Shown: positions 1 through 10,337 of the stretch, piece after piece
How the letters are laid out: each line of letters opens with the position of its first letter
How positions within the stretch are numbered: position 1 is the stretch's first letter
DNA from: Artemisia argyi
Taxonomy: Eukaryota; Streptophyta; Magnoliopsida; Asterales; Asteraceae
Assembly (NCBI GenBank): GCA_030686995.1
Contig: CM060685.1
Location: 123,460,823 to 123,524,822, forward strand
Length of the DNA stretch: 64,000 nucleotides
Direction: 5' to 3'
Program-made: the position numbers and the translations under genes
The notes under the pieces: generated by a model
The model's database searches: none
The model's input: only the letters and a program-made list of their open reading frames with translations
Told to the model about the DNA's origin: nothing

Positions 1-3000
1 AATAGATCGGCGAGTTGATAATCAGTCTTAACGAAAAATAATTCAACAGTACCCTCTTCCACGTGTTCTTTGATGAAGTGATAGCGGACATTGATATGCT
101 TCATCTTAGAGTGATGTACGGGATTACACGAGATGGCTATGGCACTTTTTGAGTCACAATACATAGGTATTCTGTCAAAAGTAAAGCCATAATCTGTGAG
201 CTGTGTCCGCATCCAAAGAACTTGGGCACAACACGCAGATAGAGACACATACTCGGCTTCGGCGGTTGATAGCGCAGTACAATCCTGTTTCTTTAACGAC
301 CAGCTTACTAGCTTTTCACCCAAAAATTGTGCTCCACCTGATGTACTTTTTGCTGTAACTTGATCTCCTGCATGGTCGGCATCTGAAAAGGCTGTTAGAT
401 TAAACCCCGAATCCTTCGGATACCACAGTCCCATGTTAATGGTTCTTCGTAGGTACCGAAAGATCCTTTTAACCTCTTTGAGGTGAAGTTCGGTAGGCTT
501 TGCCTGAAACCGTGCTAACAAACAAACAGCAAATTGAATATCAGGTCGACTAGCAGTTAAGTACATGAGAGAACCGATCATGCTCCGATATTTCTTCGGA
601 TCGACGGGTTTCCCAAACAAATCAGCATCAACTTTTGGTGAAGTGACCATTGGAGTACCAACAGAATCACAATTTTCCATTCCATGTTTCTTCAAAATCT
701 CTATTGTATATTTAGCTTGATTGATAAAAATACCACGAGGGGATTGATGTATTTGTAAACCAAGAAAGAATTTTAGTTCCCCCATCATGGACATTTCAAA
801 TTTACTTTTCATGAGATTTTCAAAATGTTTTGAATGGTTAGGATTGGTTGATCCAAAAATGATGTCGTCCACGTAAATTTGAACGATCAAAATGTCATCT
901 TTGAATTTTTTGATAAACAAGGTGTCATCAACCGTTCCTTTTGTGAAATTGTTTTTGAGCAAGAAAGATGATAGTTCGTCATACCACGCTCTTGGAGCTT
1001 GTTTTAAACCATAGATGGCTTTCTTAAGCTTGTAGACGTAGTCTGGATGATCTTTGTCGATGAATCCCTCTGGCTGACTCACATACACTTCTTCTTTCAG
1101 AGTTCCATTCAAGAAAGTTGTCTTAATGTCCATCTGATAGACTGTGATGTTTTTGTGAGCTGCATAGGCTAAGAAAATCCGGACTGCTTCAAGTCTAGCT
1201 ACAGGCGCGAATGATTCTTCGAAATCTATCCCTTCTTCTTGTGGATATCCTTTAGCCACGAGACGAGCTTTGTTACGAATTACAGTCATTTCCTCATCCA
1301 GTTTGTTCTTCCACAACCACTTGAGATCAAGAACGCGTTTATCAAGTGGTCGTTCAACAAGTTCCCAACTATCATGTAACAGGTATTGAAGAAGTTCCTC
1401 CTGCATCGCTTCAATCCAAGGGTTTTCTGCCATTGCTTCCTGAATGTTCTTTGGTTCTTTGAGGCTTATTGAGCAAATGTAAATGCACAATTCGAGATCG
1501 GTGGCAAGTTGTCTCCTCGTCTGAACTGGCTTTGAAGGTTCATCAATAACTTGTTCTATTGGATGGTCTTTTGTCCATTGAAACGTAGAAGGGTACCTTG
1601 GGTTTAACGTATGTGTGTTAGACGGTTCTTGTAACCTTGAAGAAGATTCAGCAGAGTCTGTTGCAAACGGGTTTTCAAATACTTCTTCTCCTTCTTCTAA
1701 CGCAACATCGTTTGAATTATTTGTTGGTTTTTCTTGAAAATTTGTGTTTTGATTTTGCTCATCAACTCTTGGTAGTTCAGTTTCAAGTACTGGAGTGGCT
1801 TGAGTAGATGTAGATGATATTGAGGTAGTTGGTGCTTCAGCTTCGATTGTTGTAGATGCATCCAGTGGTGGTGGTGGTGGTTGATTTTGAGCGGATGCAG
1901 CGGAATGTTGTTGAGATGCATTTGTCGAAGTTCCACCATAATATTCATCAAACATTAACTCGAAGAAATTTTCCAGTTCTTGTTCTGAAGGTTTGTCCGT
2001 GTTTGTTGACTGAGCTACTTGAGGCATGAGTGCTGAACTGATGTGTCCAGAAGTCTGCATGTTTGGTGCGGGTCCTAATCCGTTATGATTAGAAGCCATT
2101 GGATTAAGCGCGGGTTCTAGAGCGTATCTCTCAGAAGCCATTTGTGAAATCTCGTCAAACTTCACATTCATCGTCTCCATTATCTTTTTCGTTCTTCTAT
2201 TATACACCCTGAATGCCCTCGAGTTTTCTGAATATCCAATGAAGATTCCAATATCACCCTTAGCTTTTAACTTCCCTAGATCTTCTCTGTCATTCGTCGG
2301 ATAGCACAAAGCGCCAAACACGTGAAGGTAAGAGATGTCAGGTTTCCGGTTATTCACAAGCTCATATGGGGTTTTATTGAATCTTGGATGGATTAGGGAT
2401 CGGTTTTGAGTAAAACAAGCAGTGGCAACAGCATCAGCCCATAAGAATAGTGGTGCACTAGAATAGATTAGCATTGTGCGAGCAGCTTCCACAAGAGTTC
2501 TGTTTCTTCTTTCAACTACCCCATTCCGCTGTGGAGTTCTAACAACTGATGTTTGATGTGTAATTCCAACATCTTCGAGGTAAGTTCTTAACTCCTGGTT
2601 TGTAAATTCTGTGCCATTGTCTGTTCTTATAATCCTTACTGGAGCTTGAAGTAGAACTTGAATACGCTTCAGAAAGGTGATAATGATGCCTGGTGCTTCG
2701 TCTTTTGATCTCAAAAACTTTACCCACGTATATCTTGAATAATCATCAACAATAACAAGAATATACTTCTTCCCATTAATGCTTTCAACTCTCATTGGGC
2801 CACATAAGTCCATGTGCAACATATGTAACCTTGCTTCCGAACTAGGTACGGTTTTGGGTTTATATGATGCTCTTTTACTTTTTCCTTGTTCGCATGATGG
2901 ACATAGGTGTTCCTTGGTGTATTTGAACTTAGGAAGTCCGGTTACGATGTTGTCTTTGGCTAACTTGTTGATGGTGTCGAAATTGAGATGGGATAATCTT

Positions 3001-3476
3001 CTATGCCACAGCCAGGACTTAGTTTCGGTTGCCCTTGTCATAAGATAAATTGGTGATGTAGAAGCCATTTGTTTGATGTTGATAGCATACAAGTTTGTAC
3101 CACGATTACCAGTTAAGAGATCATCACCAACCAAATTTCTAATAAAAACCGTGTTTCTCCTGAATGCAACTTCTAAATCTACATCACAAAACTGCCCGAC
3201 TGAAAATAAATTATGTCCCAACCCTTCGACGTAGTAAACTCGAGTGATCAAAAAATTCCCAAACTGAAGATCTCCAAAACCCAGAATAGCTGCTACATGA
3301 TCATTTCCAAAGCGTATAGTTCGCATGAATTTCCAAATGAAATTGATCAGCAGCTTTAAATTCCCGGTCATGTGCTTGGAGCAACCCGAGTCGACTATCC
3401 AAAGACATATTTTGACAACCTGCGAAGAACATAAGATTTTGTATTTGGAAACCGTTTTGAATTTGGTTCCATTGGG
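1..3476 (-). CDS. pol: Copia pol polyprotein (protease-integrase-RT-RNase H), partial
   Basis: I read this minus-strand frame codon by codon from 3476 to position 1 and found no stop, about 1,158 codons. In order it shows the aspartic protease motif DSGC (3392-3381), the integrase zinc-binding region, the integrase catalytic residues (D near 2810, D in RTDNGTEF near 2615, E in [10 protein letters not shown] near 2510), reverse transcriptase with YVDD (875-864), and RNase H ending in the tail after [11 protein letters not shown]. The frame has no ATG before the protease: the first is at 3371, just after DSGCSKH. In a working element it would be made as a fusion with Gag. Here Gag is in another frame (-1 shift at about 3395), so Pol is probably not expressed from this copy although its own frame is undamaged. 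Confidence 0.9.
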
Positions 3477-5770
3477 TTAGGAGTAAAATCCATATCACAC
3501 TCATAGAATGTTTCAACATGTTCAATTTGAACAACTTTCAATGTTCCATCCTGGAGAATGAATTTTCTACCCGTTGGTTTCCATACACAATACTTAAGAT
3601 AGTTCCTTGGCATTTGGCTACTAGTGGTAGACCTAAAGCGTGCAACTAATCTTTCAATAGATCTAGATCTAGCCCTAGTTCCTTTTGGACCTTTCTTCTG
3701 TTCAGGCGTAACATTCACATTCTTAGAAACACATTCATCATGAACATACTTAATTAAACATTTCTTGCATGTCAAGAAAACAGAGTCATTACATGCATTA
3801 GAACCAGTACTCTCGACATTACATTCAGATGAAACATGTCTCTTATTAAAAAGCGATAAATTCCTAGGGTTTTCTTCTACTTAATTCTTGCTACTACTCG
3901 TAGAGGCAGGCGAGACTCTATTGTTCCTTGTATTGCTCCTACGCTGTAGTCTGCTGCTCCTAGAGGTGCTTTCTAATCCTGTAGAAGTTGAGGCACACAC
4001 ATTAGGATTTATATTGCTGTCCTTTTTAGCATCACTAGACTCTTTAGAATTATCCTTTTTGCCCTCATAAGTCTCAGATGTGGAGGCAAACGCATTAGTG
4101 GGACTAATCCTAAAAAGGCCAGGTGCTATCACTTTTGGTGTTTCGACAACCGCTTTTCCTTTATCAACAATCTTTTCATTTTCACTTTTCTTGGGCAAGG
4201 GTGTTGGAGTGACTGGTTTTGTCAAATCCTTTTTCTCGTCGACTTTTGGAGCAAACCTTGAACTTGATATTTTTGGTTTTTGAACCGTGTTTGAAACATT
4301 TGGTTTCTCCGAAGTCGACGGTTTTGCAAACTTAGTTTCCTCACCCTTCCCTTTTTAACTTTCAAGCTGAGCCCTCAAAAGATCATTTTGCTCTTTCATT
4401 TTCTTTAATTCACGCTCATACGACAGTTTGTCATATTTGCATTCTTCGCTTTTTCGATCAAGTTGTTTAAAATATGTCACATTTTCTTTTTCAAGCTTAA
4501 TAAGAGCATTTTCATATTTTGAAACAATTTCGGAGGTCTCAGCTCTCAGTCTTTCATCGTCATGAACAGAATATGTTTGTAAAATGATGGACATAATATC
4601 AGTAGACAGAAGTGCTTTGAAGAGAGAATCATTTAGGTTTTCCAAAACATTGATTTGCTCAAAAGATTCATTTGCCTTCTTTATCAGGGATTTGTGATCC
4701 GTGACGAAGTCAGCTGTTTCTTTCAAAAATGCTTGTTCAAAATGAATTACTCGAGCATGGATGTTATTAATTTGAGGAGCAAATTGATTTTCGAGAATCT
4801 TTTTAAGCTGTAAATGAACCGTGGAATTCCAGTTGATCTCATTAAGTCTCGTTTTAGATTCTAAAGTCGTTTTAAGTTGCCCAATTCTGGTTTTAAGATC
4901 ATCAAGATATCCCCGTGCAGCACTTGTGTTAAAAGTGTTGGTTGAGGAAATCTGTTCCATGTTAGAAATCGATTTGGAAGCAACTACTTTCTTAGAAAAC
5001 ATTTTTGAGAATGGTCGTTTTATGGAAAGCACAGATGGTTCTTTTTGTGGAACAAAAGTAATTCCCGAAAGTTTGTTCAATTTGTTGTAATCAATGGGTT
5101 TCAAATCCTTTTGTTTCATTTTAGAAATGCTCTCTTCGACATGTTCTATCGTTTGCACAGAATCCCGAACTACGGGAGGATCATGTTTGGTGTAAAAAAC
5201 ACTACCATTATACAAGACGTTCTGTTCTTCCTGAGCTTTCTTGAGATTACAAGGATTGTTGTTACCAAGAGCCATTTTGTGTTTCATATGGTAAATCGGA
5301 TTAGTTTGATTTGAAATCATTTTCATTGTTTGACTTGACTGACCCGACTTAACCACTAATTCTTCTAGATGTGCAATCTTGTGTTCTGACTCTACGATTT
5401 CTTCCAAAAGTTTATCTTCTTTCTTTGCAAAGTCCTTTTTCAACTCATCCCTTTCTTTTTCAAGATTGGTGTAAGCTGTTTCTTGTTTTGAAAGTTGGTT
5501 TGTTAATTCAGAAATTTCTTGTTTTAAAGAGTTAATGGTTTTTGTTGAACTTATTTCAAGATTAGCAAACTTGGTTTTTCATTCCCTATCTTTAACAAGT
5601 AACTTCTTATAACCAATTTCAAATTCTGATTCGCGTTCTTTGTGAATTTGAAAACTTTTTGCATTTTCCTTGTATCTCTCAAGCTTAGTGGTCAATTTCT
5701 CATTCACGGCCTTAACATCGCGATTGACCTTTTTCACTTTCTCGATTTCAATACCACAATTATTTAATAA
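3395..5770 (-). pseudogene. Gag C-terminal coiled-coil and basic linker segment, broken
   Basis: This joins the zinc knuckle to the protease in the same frame as the upstream gag. It is open at 5443-4355 (362 residues, long charged heptad-like stretches typical of coiled coils), 4225-3881 (Ser/Thr/Arg-rich, with VIAPGLF) and 3775-3395 (basic, with a CKKC pair and WKPTG). Stops interrupt it near 5770, 5580, 4356 and 3881. The last piece stops at a TAG (3397-3395) at the point where the protease frame takes over one base back. Function unknown; coiled coils in this position are known in Sireviruses and may help Gag assembly or protein partnering. Confidence 0.75.
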
Positions 5771-7614
5771 TTATTCAAATAAAGCACGTGTTTCCTCATC
5801 ATTCTCAGCATGCTGTGAAACGAAGCCTCCATTATGATTCACATCTGGAGTTGCTGAAGAAGTATTGCTACTACTTGGCGTGTCCAGGTATGTATCATAA
5901 GTGGGTGCTTGCTTCTCAGAATGTTGTTCCTCATGAGGAGACATATCAAATATATCATTATTATGACATGTGTTGAAATTTGATACCTCAGATGGTGCAC
6001 TGGTGTCATAAACAGGAAGTGTGTCAGAATCCGTGTCATACTTAGCTTCCTGAAGATTCGCCATGAATATGCAGTTCGCCTCGATATCCTCTCTGTCTTC
6101 CGTTTCATCCATAAGAGCCATAAAATCATGTTCCTCTGCATTCAACTGAAATCCTGCCTTCTCTTTTTGTGCCAACAGTACTGCTTTCTGCAAATACTCT
6201 AGATCTTTCTTGTTCGGCTTAGTAGGACAGTTCCTTGCCATATGACCTACTCCTTGGCAGTTGAAACACTTTACCGGATTACCCTGATTCACATTTCCAT
6301 AATTCCCAACAACTGGAGCTGCCACATTTCTATTCTGATTACCCATTGCCTGATTACCAACATTCTGACCCCTCTGATTTCCAACATGCTGACCCATCTG
6401 ATTCCCTGCATACTAACCATACTAATTCCCTGCATACTGACCTGCATTCTGCATATTCTGATTACCCATGTTAATTCCAGTAGCGTATCCTTGTTGATTC
6501 CCATAAACTCCAACCATGTGGCCTCCATTGCCCATATTGAAACTCGGCTGAGCGATCTGCCTGTTGCGAGTATTCGATGAAATCCTTTGGTTGTTGTTTG
6601 TTGATGTAGAATAGCGTCCTTGGAATGCTTTTGTCAGAAAAGCAAACGCTTGTGTCAAGGCTGCAGTAGCTTCATCATTGTCTGTGAATTCTGGTTCTTG
6701 GAAATGTGGGTATTGCTGTTGTGGAATAACATGTTGTTGCTGTGGGTAGAATTGTTGTTGGTAGATCGGTGTTGGTTGTTGAATGTAGGATGGTTGCAAG
6801 TAGTTGTGAGTGGAAGATGATGATGGTTGATGTTGTGTGTTCACTGGTACAGGTGTTGGTGTATCAGCCATTAATGCTAGAGGATCATGCTTTTTAGCTA
6901 GTAATTCAGCTCTTACTTCATTAGCTTCATCTTGATTTTGCTTCAAGAAGTCATACACTTGATCATAAGTCACTTCATGCAAATTCTTTGTCTGATAAAC
7001 AATAGTGACATATCTTCCCCATTCTGGTTGTAACTCATTCAGAAAAATGATGTTGTTAGCAATATTTGTCTGACTGAGGTTGTGTCTTGATAAATCATTC
7101 ATGATCTTACAGAATCTGTGGTAGTACGTCTCTATGGATTCACCAGGAATTGAAGTAAACTTGCGAAGTTCCTTAAGCAGTTGTGTTTCCATTTCATGTT
7201 TCCCGATGTCTGTCCCATACATTAACCTCTTGACTCTTTCCCAGACTGCATGAGCACTTACTTCGCTGTCAACAGTAGCATAGATGGTTTCAGGTAAACC
7301 AAGAACGACGTAATGAAATGCATGATCATCAGCTTCAATCTGTTTTCTGTCTTCCACAGTGTATTCAGTCTCATTCTGTTCTCTGTAGTATGGTTGTACT
7401 TGGGGGGGGGGGGGGTACCATTTGGATCACCAGGGTCTAGTACTTGTGATGGTTTGAAGGGTCCATCCACAATGGATTTGATGAGAAGAATTCCATTTGT
7501 TTTGCTCTTAAGATAACGCATCATACGACTAGCCCACTGTGAGTATCCACCCTTTGACAGCATGGGAGGTCGGTTTTCGGCACCGGCAACATGAATATCT
7601 TGTTGTGTTGCCAT
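5771..7614 (-). pseudogene. gag: Copia Gag (capsid and CCHC zinc knuckle), broken
   Basis: Gag would form the virus-like particle and bind element RNA. The ATG at 7614 begins a copia-type Gag N-terminus (QWASRMMRYLKSK, then VDGPF). A run of 14 G at 7402-7415 shifts the frame; the rest of the capsid continues from about 7400 to 6422 with the YYHRF and YVTIVYQTKNLHEV blocks. Two TAG codons follow (6421-6419 and 6412-6410), both where a neighbouring copy of the local Q-Y-A-G-N repeat has CAG. Then the frame is open from 6397 with the knuckle CFNCQGVGHMARNC (6268-6227, CX2CX4HX4C) and ends at TAA 5773-5771. The G-run could also be a sequencing error. Confidence 0.85.
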
Positions 7615-7676
7615 GGATTGACTTCTAAGTGAAACGTTGTTCTGTGGATTGACTTCTAAGTGAAACGTTGTTCTGA
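7615..7676. repeat. 31-bp tandem duplication directly upstream of gag ATG
   Basis: The unit beginning GGATTGACTTCTAAGTG occurs at 7615-7645 and again at 7646-7676 with one difference at the last base. It lies immediately 5' of the gag start of element A in the transcript sense. Confidence 0.9.
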
Positions 7677-8049
7677 GGATCTTTTGAAAGATAACAAAGG
7701 TTGTTGTTGTAGATTAGATGATTTGGTGAAGTTGAAAAACGTTCTCGGTTGATCTTATTGAATACGTAATTTCCCGCCAAAAGTTGAGTATGAAAATTGT
7801 CTTTCTCAAAATTTGAAAATCACAATGAAATGCAATTCTAAGGTTATTAGAAAATTTTGAGTTTTGAAAATTTTTCCGCCAAATTTTACCGAAAAATTTT
7901 GAATTTTGGCCTAAAAATTTGAATTTCGGGCCAAAATTTTCAACGTTATACCAAAATTTAAATCTCGCGTAAAAATTGAACGTAAATTCTCGTGTGAAAA
8001 ATAAATTTTACTCAACTTTTCCCGCCAAAATAATTATTTTATTATTTTT
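7677..8049 (-). other. Leader of element A, AT-rich part
   Basis: Noncoding leader between the motif array and gag. It is closely similar to 15640-15990 in element B, and its 7680-7800 part also matches 14060-14236 upstream of the element C ORF. This shows the three leaders have a common origin. The repeated words GAATTTTGGCC and GAATTTCGGGCC are conserved in A and B. Confidence 0.75.
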
Positions 8050-8475
8050 TTTTTGCTAACTCGATAGGATTGGTGATTCAAACTCGGTAAGTCTAACTCG
8101 ATAGGATTGGTGATTCAAACTCGGTATGTTCTGTCTAACTCGATAAGTCCATGAAATTTTGGTAGGGTTTCGCCTTGGTATAAGCCACAAAGAACCTAAC
8201 TCGATAAACGATTAGGTGAAACAGCCTAACTCGGCAAAAGTCCTAACTCGATAAGCAGACACCAAACTCGATAAGCAGACACCTAACTCGATAAGTATGC
8301 TCCAAACTCGATGACAGTTAACTCGATAACTTACACTTAACTCGATTGAAATCTCTAACTCGATAGACAAATACCTAACTCGATAGCCAGAAAATATCCT
8401 AACTCGATATGACAATATCCAAACTCGATAAAACTGGTAATCCTAACTCGATAAAAAATTCTAACTCGAAAAGTT
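8050..8475 (-). repeat. Leader array of about 19 TAACTCGATAAG-type motifs (element A)
   Basis: On the plus strand the word CTAACTCGATAAG and close variants (CAAACTCGATAAG, CTAACTCGGTAAG) recurs about 19 times at irregular 18-40 bp spacing, from near 8057 to near 8470. It lies between the primer site and gag. Spacing is too irregular for an ordinary minisatellite, while the 10-12 bp core is held nearly constant. Function unknown. Confidence 0.85.
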
Positions 8476-8572
8476 TTGGCGATGAACAGTAACCTCGAAT
8501 CAAAAAACACTTTTAAACCATGTTTTTTCAACCAAATCAAACCTAAAACAACCTATATTATCCCTAGGCGAT

Positions 8573-8580
8573 TGATACCA
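8573..8580 (-). promoter_or_regulatory. Primer binding site of element A
   Basis: In element sense the sequence is TGGTATCA, two bases after the LTR end. It matches the 3' end of plant initiator-methionine tRNA, the usual primer for Ty1/copia minus-strand DNA. Confidence 0.8.
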
Positions 8581-8582
8581 CT

Positions 8583-8926
8583 TGTAGGACCGTAGAACAA
8601 CCTTATCACTATTGAATCAAGCATAAACCTAGAGAGAGAAAGTAAGTAGAGAGAGAGAGTGGATGGGAACTCTAGTGTGTGGAATAATAACTTTGTTAAC
8701 ACTAAATGAATCACTAAGAGAACCAACCTCACAAATGAGGTTTACAAGAGTATTTATACATGAAGTCTAAGGCATCATCTATCTTATACATTATTACCCT
8801 AATGGCCCTTAGACTTTTACAAAACATGAATACTAAGCATAAACTTCATCATAATGATATTCTAAAGCAACCTATAACAATACGTTAATGACCGACACTT
8901 TTTATAAATAAAATACGATTCTAACA
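8583..8926 (-). repeat. 5' LTR of element A (344 bp)
   Basis: In element sense it starts TGTTAGAATCG and ends CCTACA, giving TG..CA ends. A TATA box (TATAAATA, plus-strand tatttata 8751-8758) lies mid-LTR, followed by CT-rich sequence around the expected transcript start. The other LTR is outside the window. The flanking five bases on the plus strand are GATAG (8927-8931), the predicted target duplication. Confidence 0.8.
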
Positions 8927-10337
8927 GATAGATTACACTGGTTCCCCTTGAGAATGAAACAAGTACCTTTTGAGAGATACTCGAGTGGCAAGAAGGTTTA
9001 ATGCAGTGCGTCACTGGGTCCATGACGTCTTTATCTTCAATACCGGTGTCACCTTAGCAACAACCAGTAGCATATGAATTGAACCCGGTGTCTGCCCTAA
9101 GGTTGAACATATGGAGGGCTATTTCTTTTCACCCTTTCATTTGCTTTTCTTTTTAATTCTTCAACCCCTTCTTTCTCCTTTCATTCTTTTCTCCTTTTTT
9201 CAAATCATACCTAAGGACTTCTAATTCTAATCTATTGGAATTGTCCTTGGGTAGATCCCTCCGGCTCTGGCGGATCATAGGACGGTTTTTCCTAACCTTA
9301 GTCACCTTATAACTTCATGACTATCCTATTGTTACCATCAAACCATTTGTGAAAATCTCTCAAAGTGTTTATAATAATAAAACATACTTTGTTAACACTT
9401 CGAGAGTTTTGCATTTCATTTTAAGGACTCCCCCTTCATATGTGCTCATGGATTGTTAAGAAATTTGCACATGCGTGAGGAGTTTGCACTTTTAGAATTG
9501 ATCCACTTTCAGCGAACATGACCAATTCGAGACACGCTTACATCACTAGTTAGACTAGCTTGAAGTTATTACCCGGCCTGGTCAAGTCCACAGAAAGTTT
9601 TTCGAAACGGTACATTTCTACTAAGACAAATCCTTTTCGAGACACGCTTACGTGGCTAGTTAAAGAGTTCCATTGTCAGCTTTTAGGTGACAACTAGCTC
9701 TAGTAACTAACTTGATGTTATTACCCGTCGAGGATAAGTCTTTTCGATTACTGACTTTTGTTGTTTCGTCAATTCTTGGGTCATTTCTGAGTCGAGCTCT
9801 TTTGAGATTCAAGACGATCACATTTTAATCACTTCTTCTCCCCCTCAAAAATAGCATATACATGGTATTTTTGATACCAATTGATTGAAACCTTTGTTTT
9901 TGGATAGCTTATGGGAGAAACGGATGTATGATATTTCCGAATTTGTTTTAAGCATGATCTTTTTGGAACATCTTTTTATTACTCCCCCTTAAAAATAAAA
10001 CATTTTGAGTAAATATAAGCTTTTAAGAATTTGAGGGAGTAATATCAATTAAGAAGACTTTGATAAACTATTTGGTGAGAAGTCTTCTTATCTTTTAGGA
10101 TTGTCGCACAGAAATGTACAACAGGGTCCTTTCTTTGAAAATCGCGGGTTATACACTGTTATGTGTGCATAAGCCATAATGTTTTTAGGATAAGTGCTCA
10201 AAAGATATTTAAAGCCTTTGAATGATTAAGCACTTTCCTTTCTTTGAAGAACGAGTCCTTAGCTGAAATACTAAGAAGTCATAATTTTGAAGTCCGGGTT
10301 TCGTACTGAAGTATACGAAAGCCATTATGATTTTGGA
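8927..10337 (-). other. 3' noncoding module of element C, inverted match to element D
   Basis: No ORF. The plus strand reads as a close reverse complement of element D from about 39100 to 40395: for example the block around 9240-9290 (CCTTGGGTAGATCCCTCCGG) matches 40050-40080, and GAGACACGCTTAC at 9530 matches 39790. CTCCCCCT tracts near 9427, 9838 and 9983 are the AGGGGGAG polypurine motifs in element sense. The retained sequence suggests a cis role in replication or RNA handling. Confidence 0.75.

Larger units (their letters stand above)
1..8926 (-). mobile_element. Sirevirus-type Ty1/copia element A (left part cut by window edge)
   Basis: On the minus strand the order is LTR (8926-8583), primer site, leader with a motif array, gag, a long coiled-coil segment, then protease, integrase, reverse transcriptase and RNase H running off the left edge. 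That domain order is Ty1/copia. The very long gag and coiled-coil region and the initiator-Met primer site fit the Sirevirus genus. The 3' noncoding region and 3' LTR lie outside the window, so age and target duplication cannot be read. The LTR abuts, and apparently interrupts, a second element whose 3' module resumes at 8927. Confidence 0.85.

Noticed and set aside
1697..1951. His/Gln-rich 84-codon minus-strand ORF
   Set aside because: Shadow frame of the intact pol ORF, over the variable linker between integrase and RT.
3381..3410. Programmed gag-pol frameshift conserved between elements A and D
   Set aside because: Both switch frame just before the DSGC protease motif, but the shift is -1 in A and +1 in D, with no common slippery site visible. 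Independent indels are more likely.
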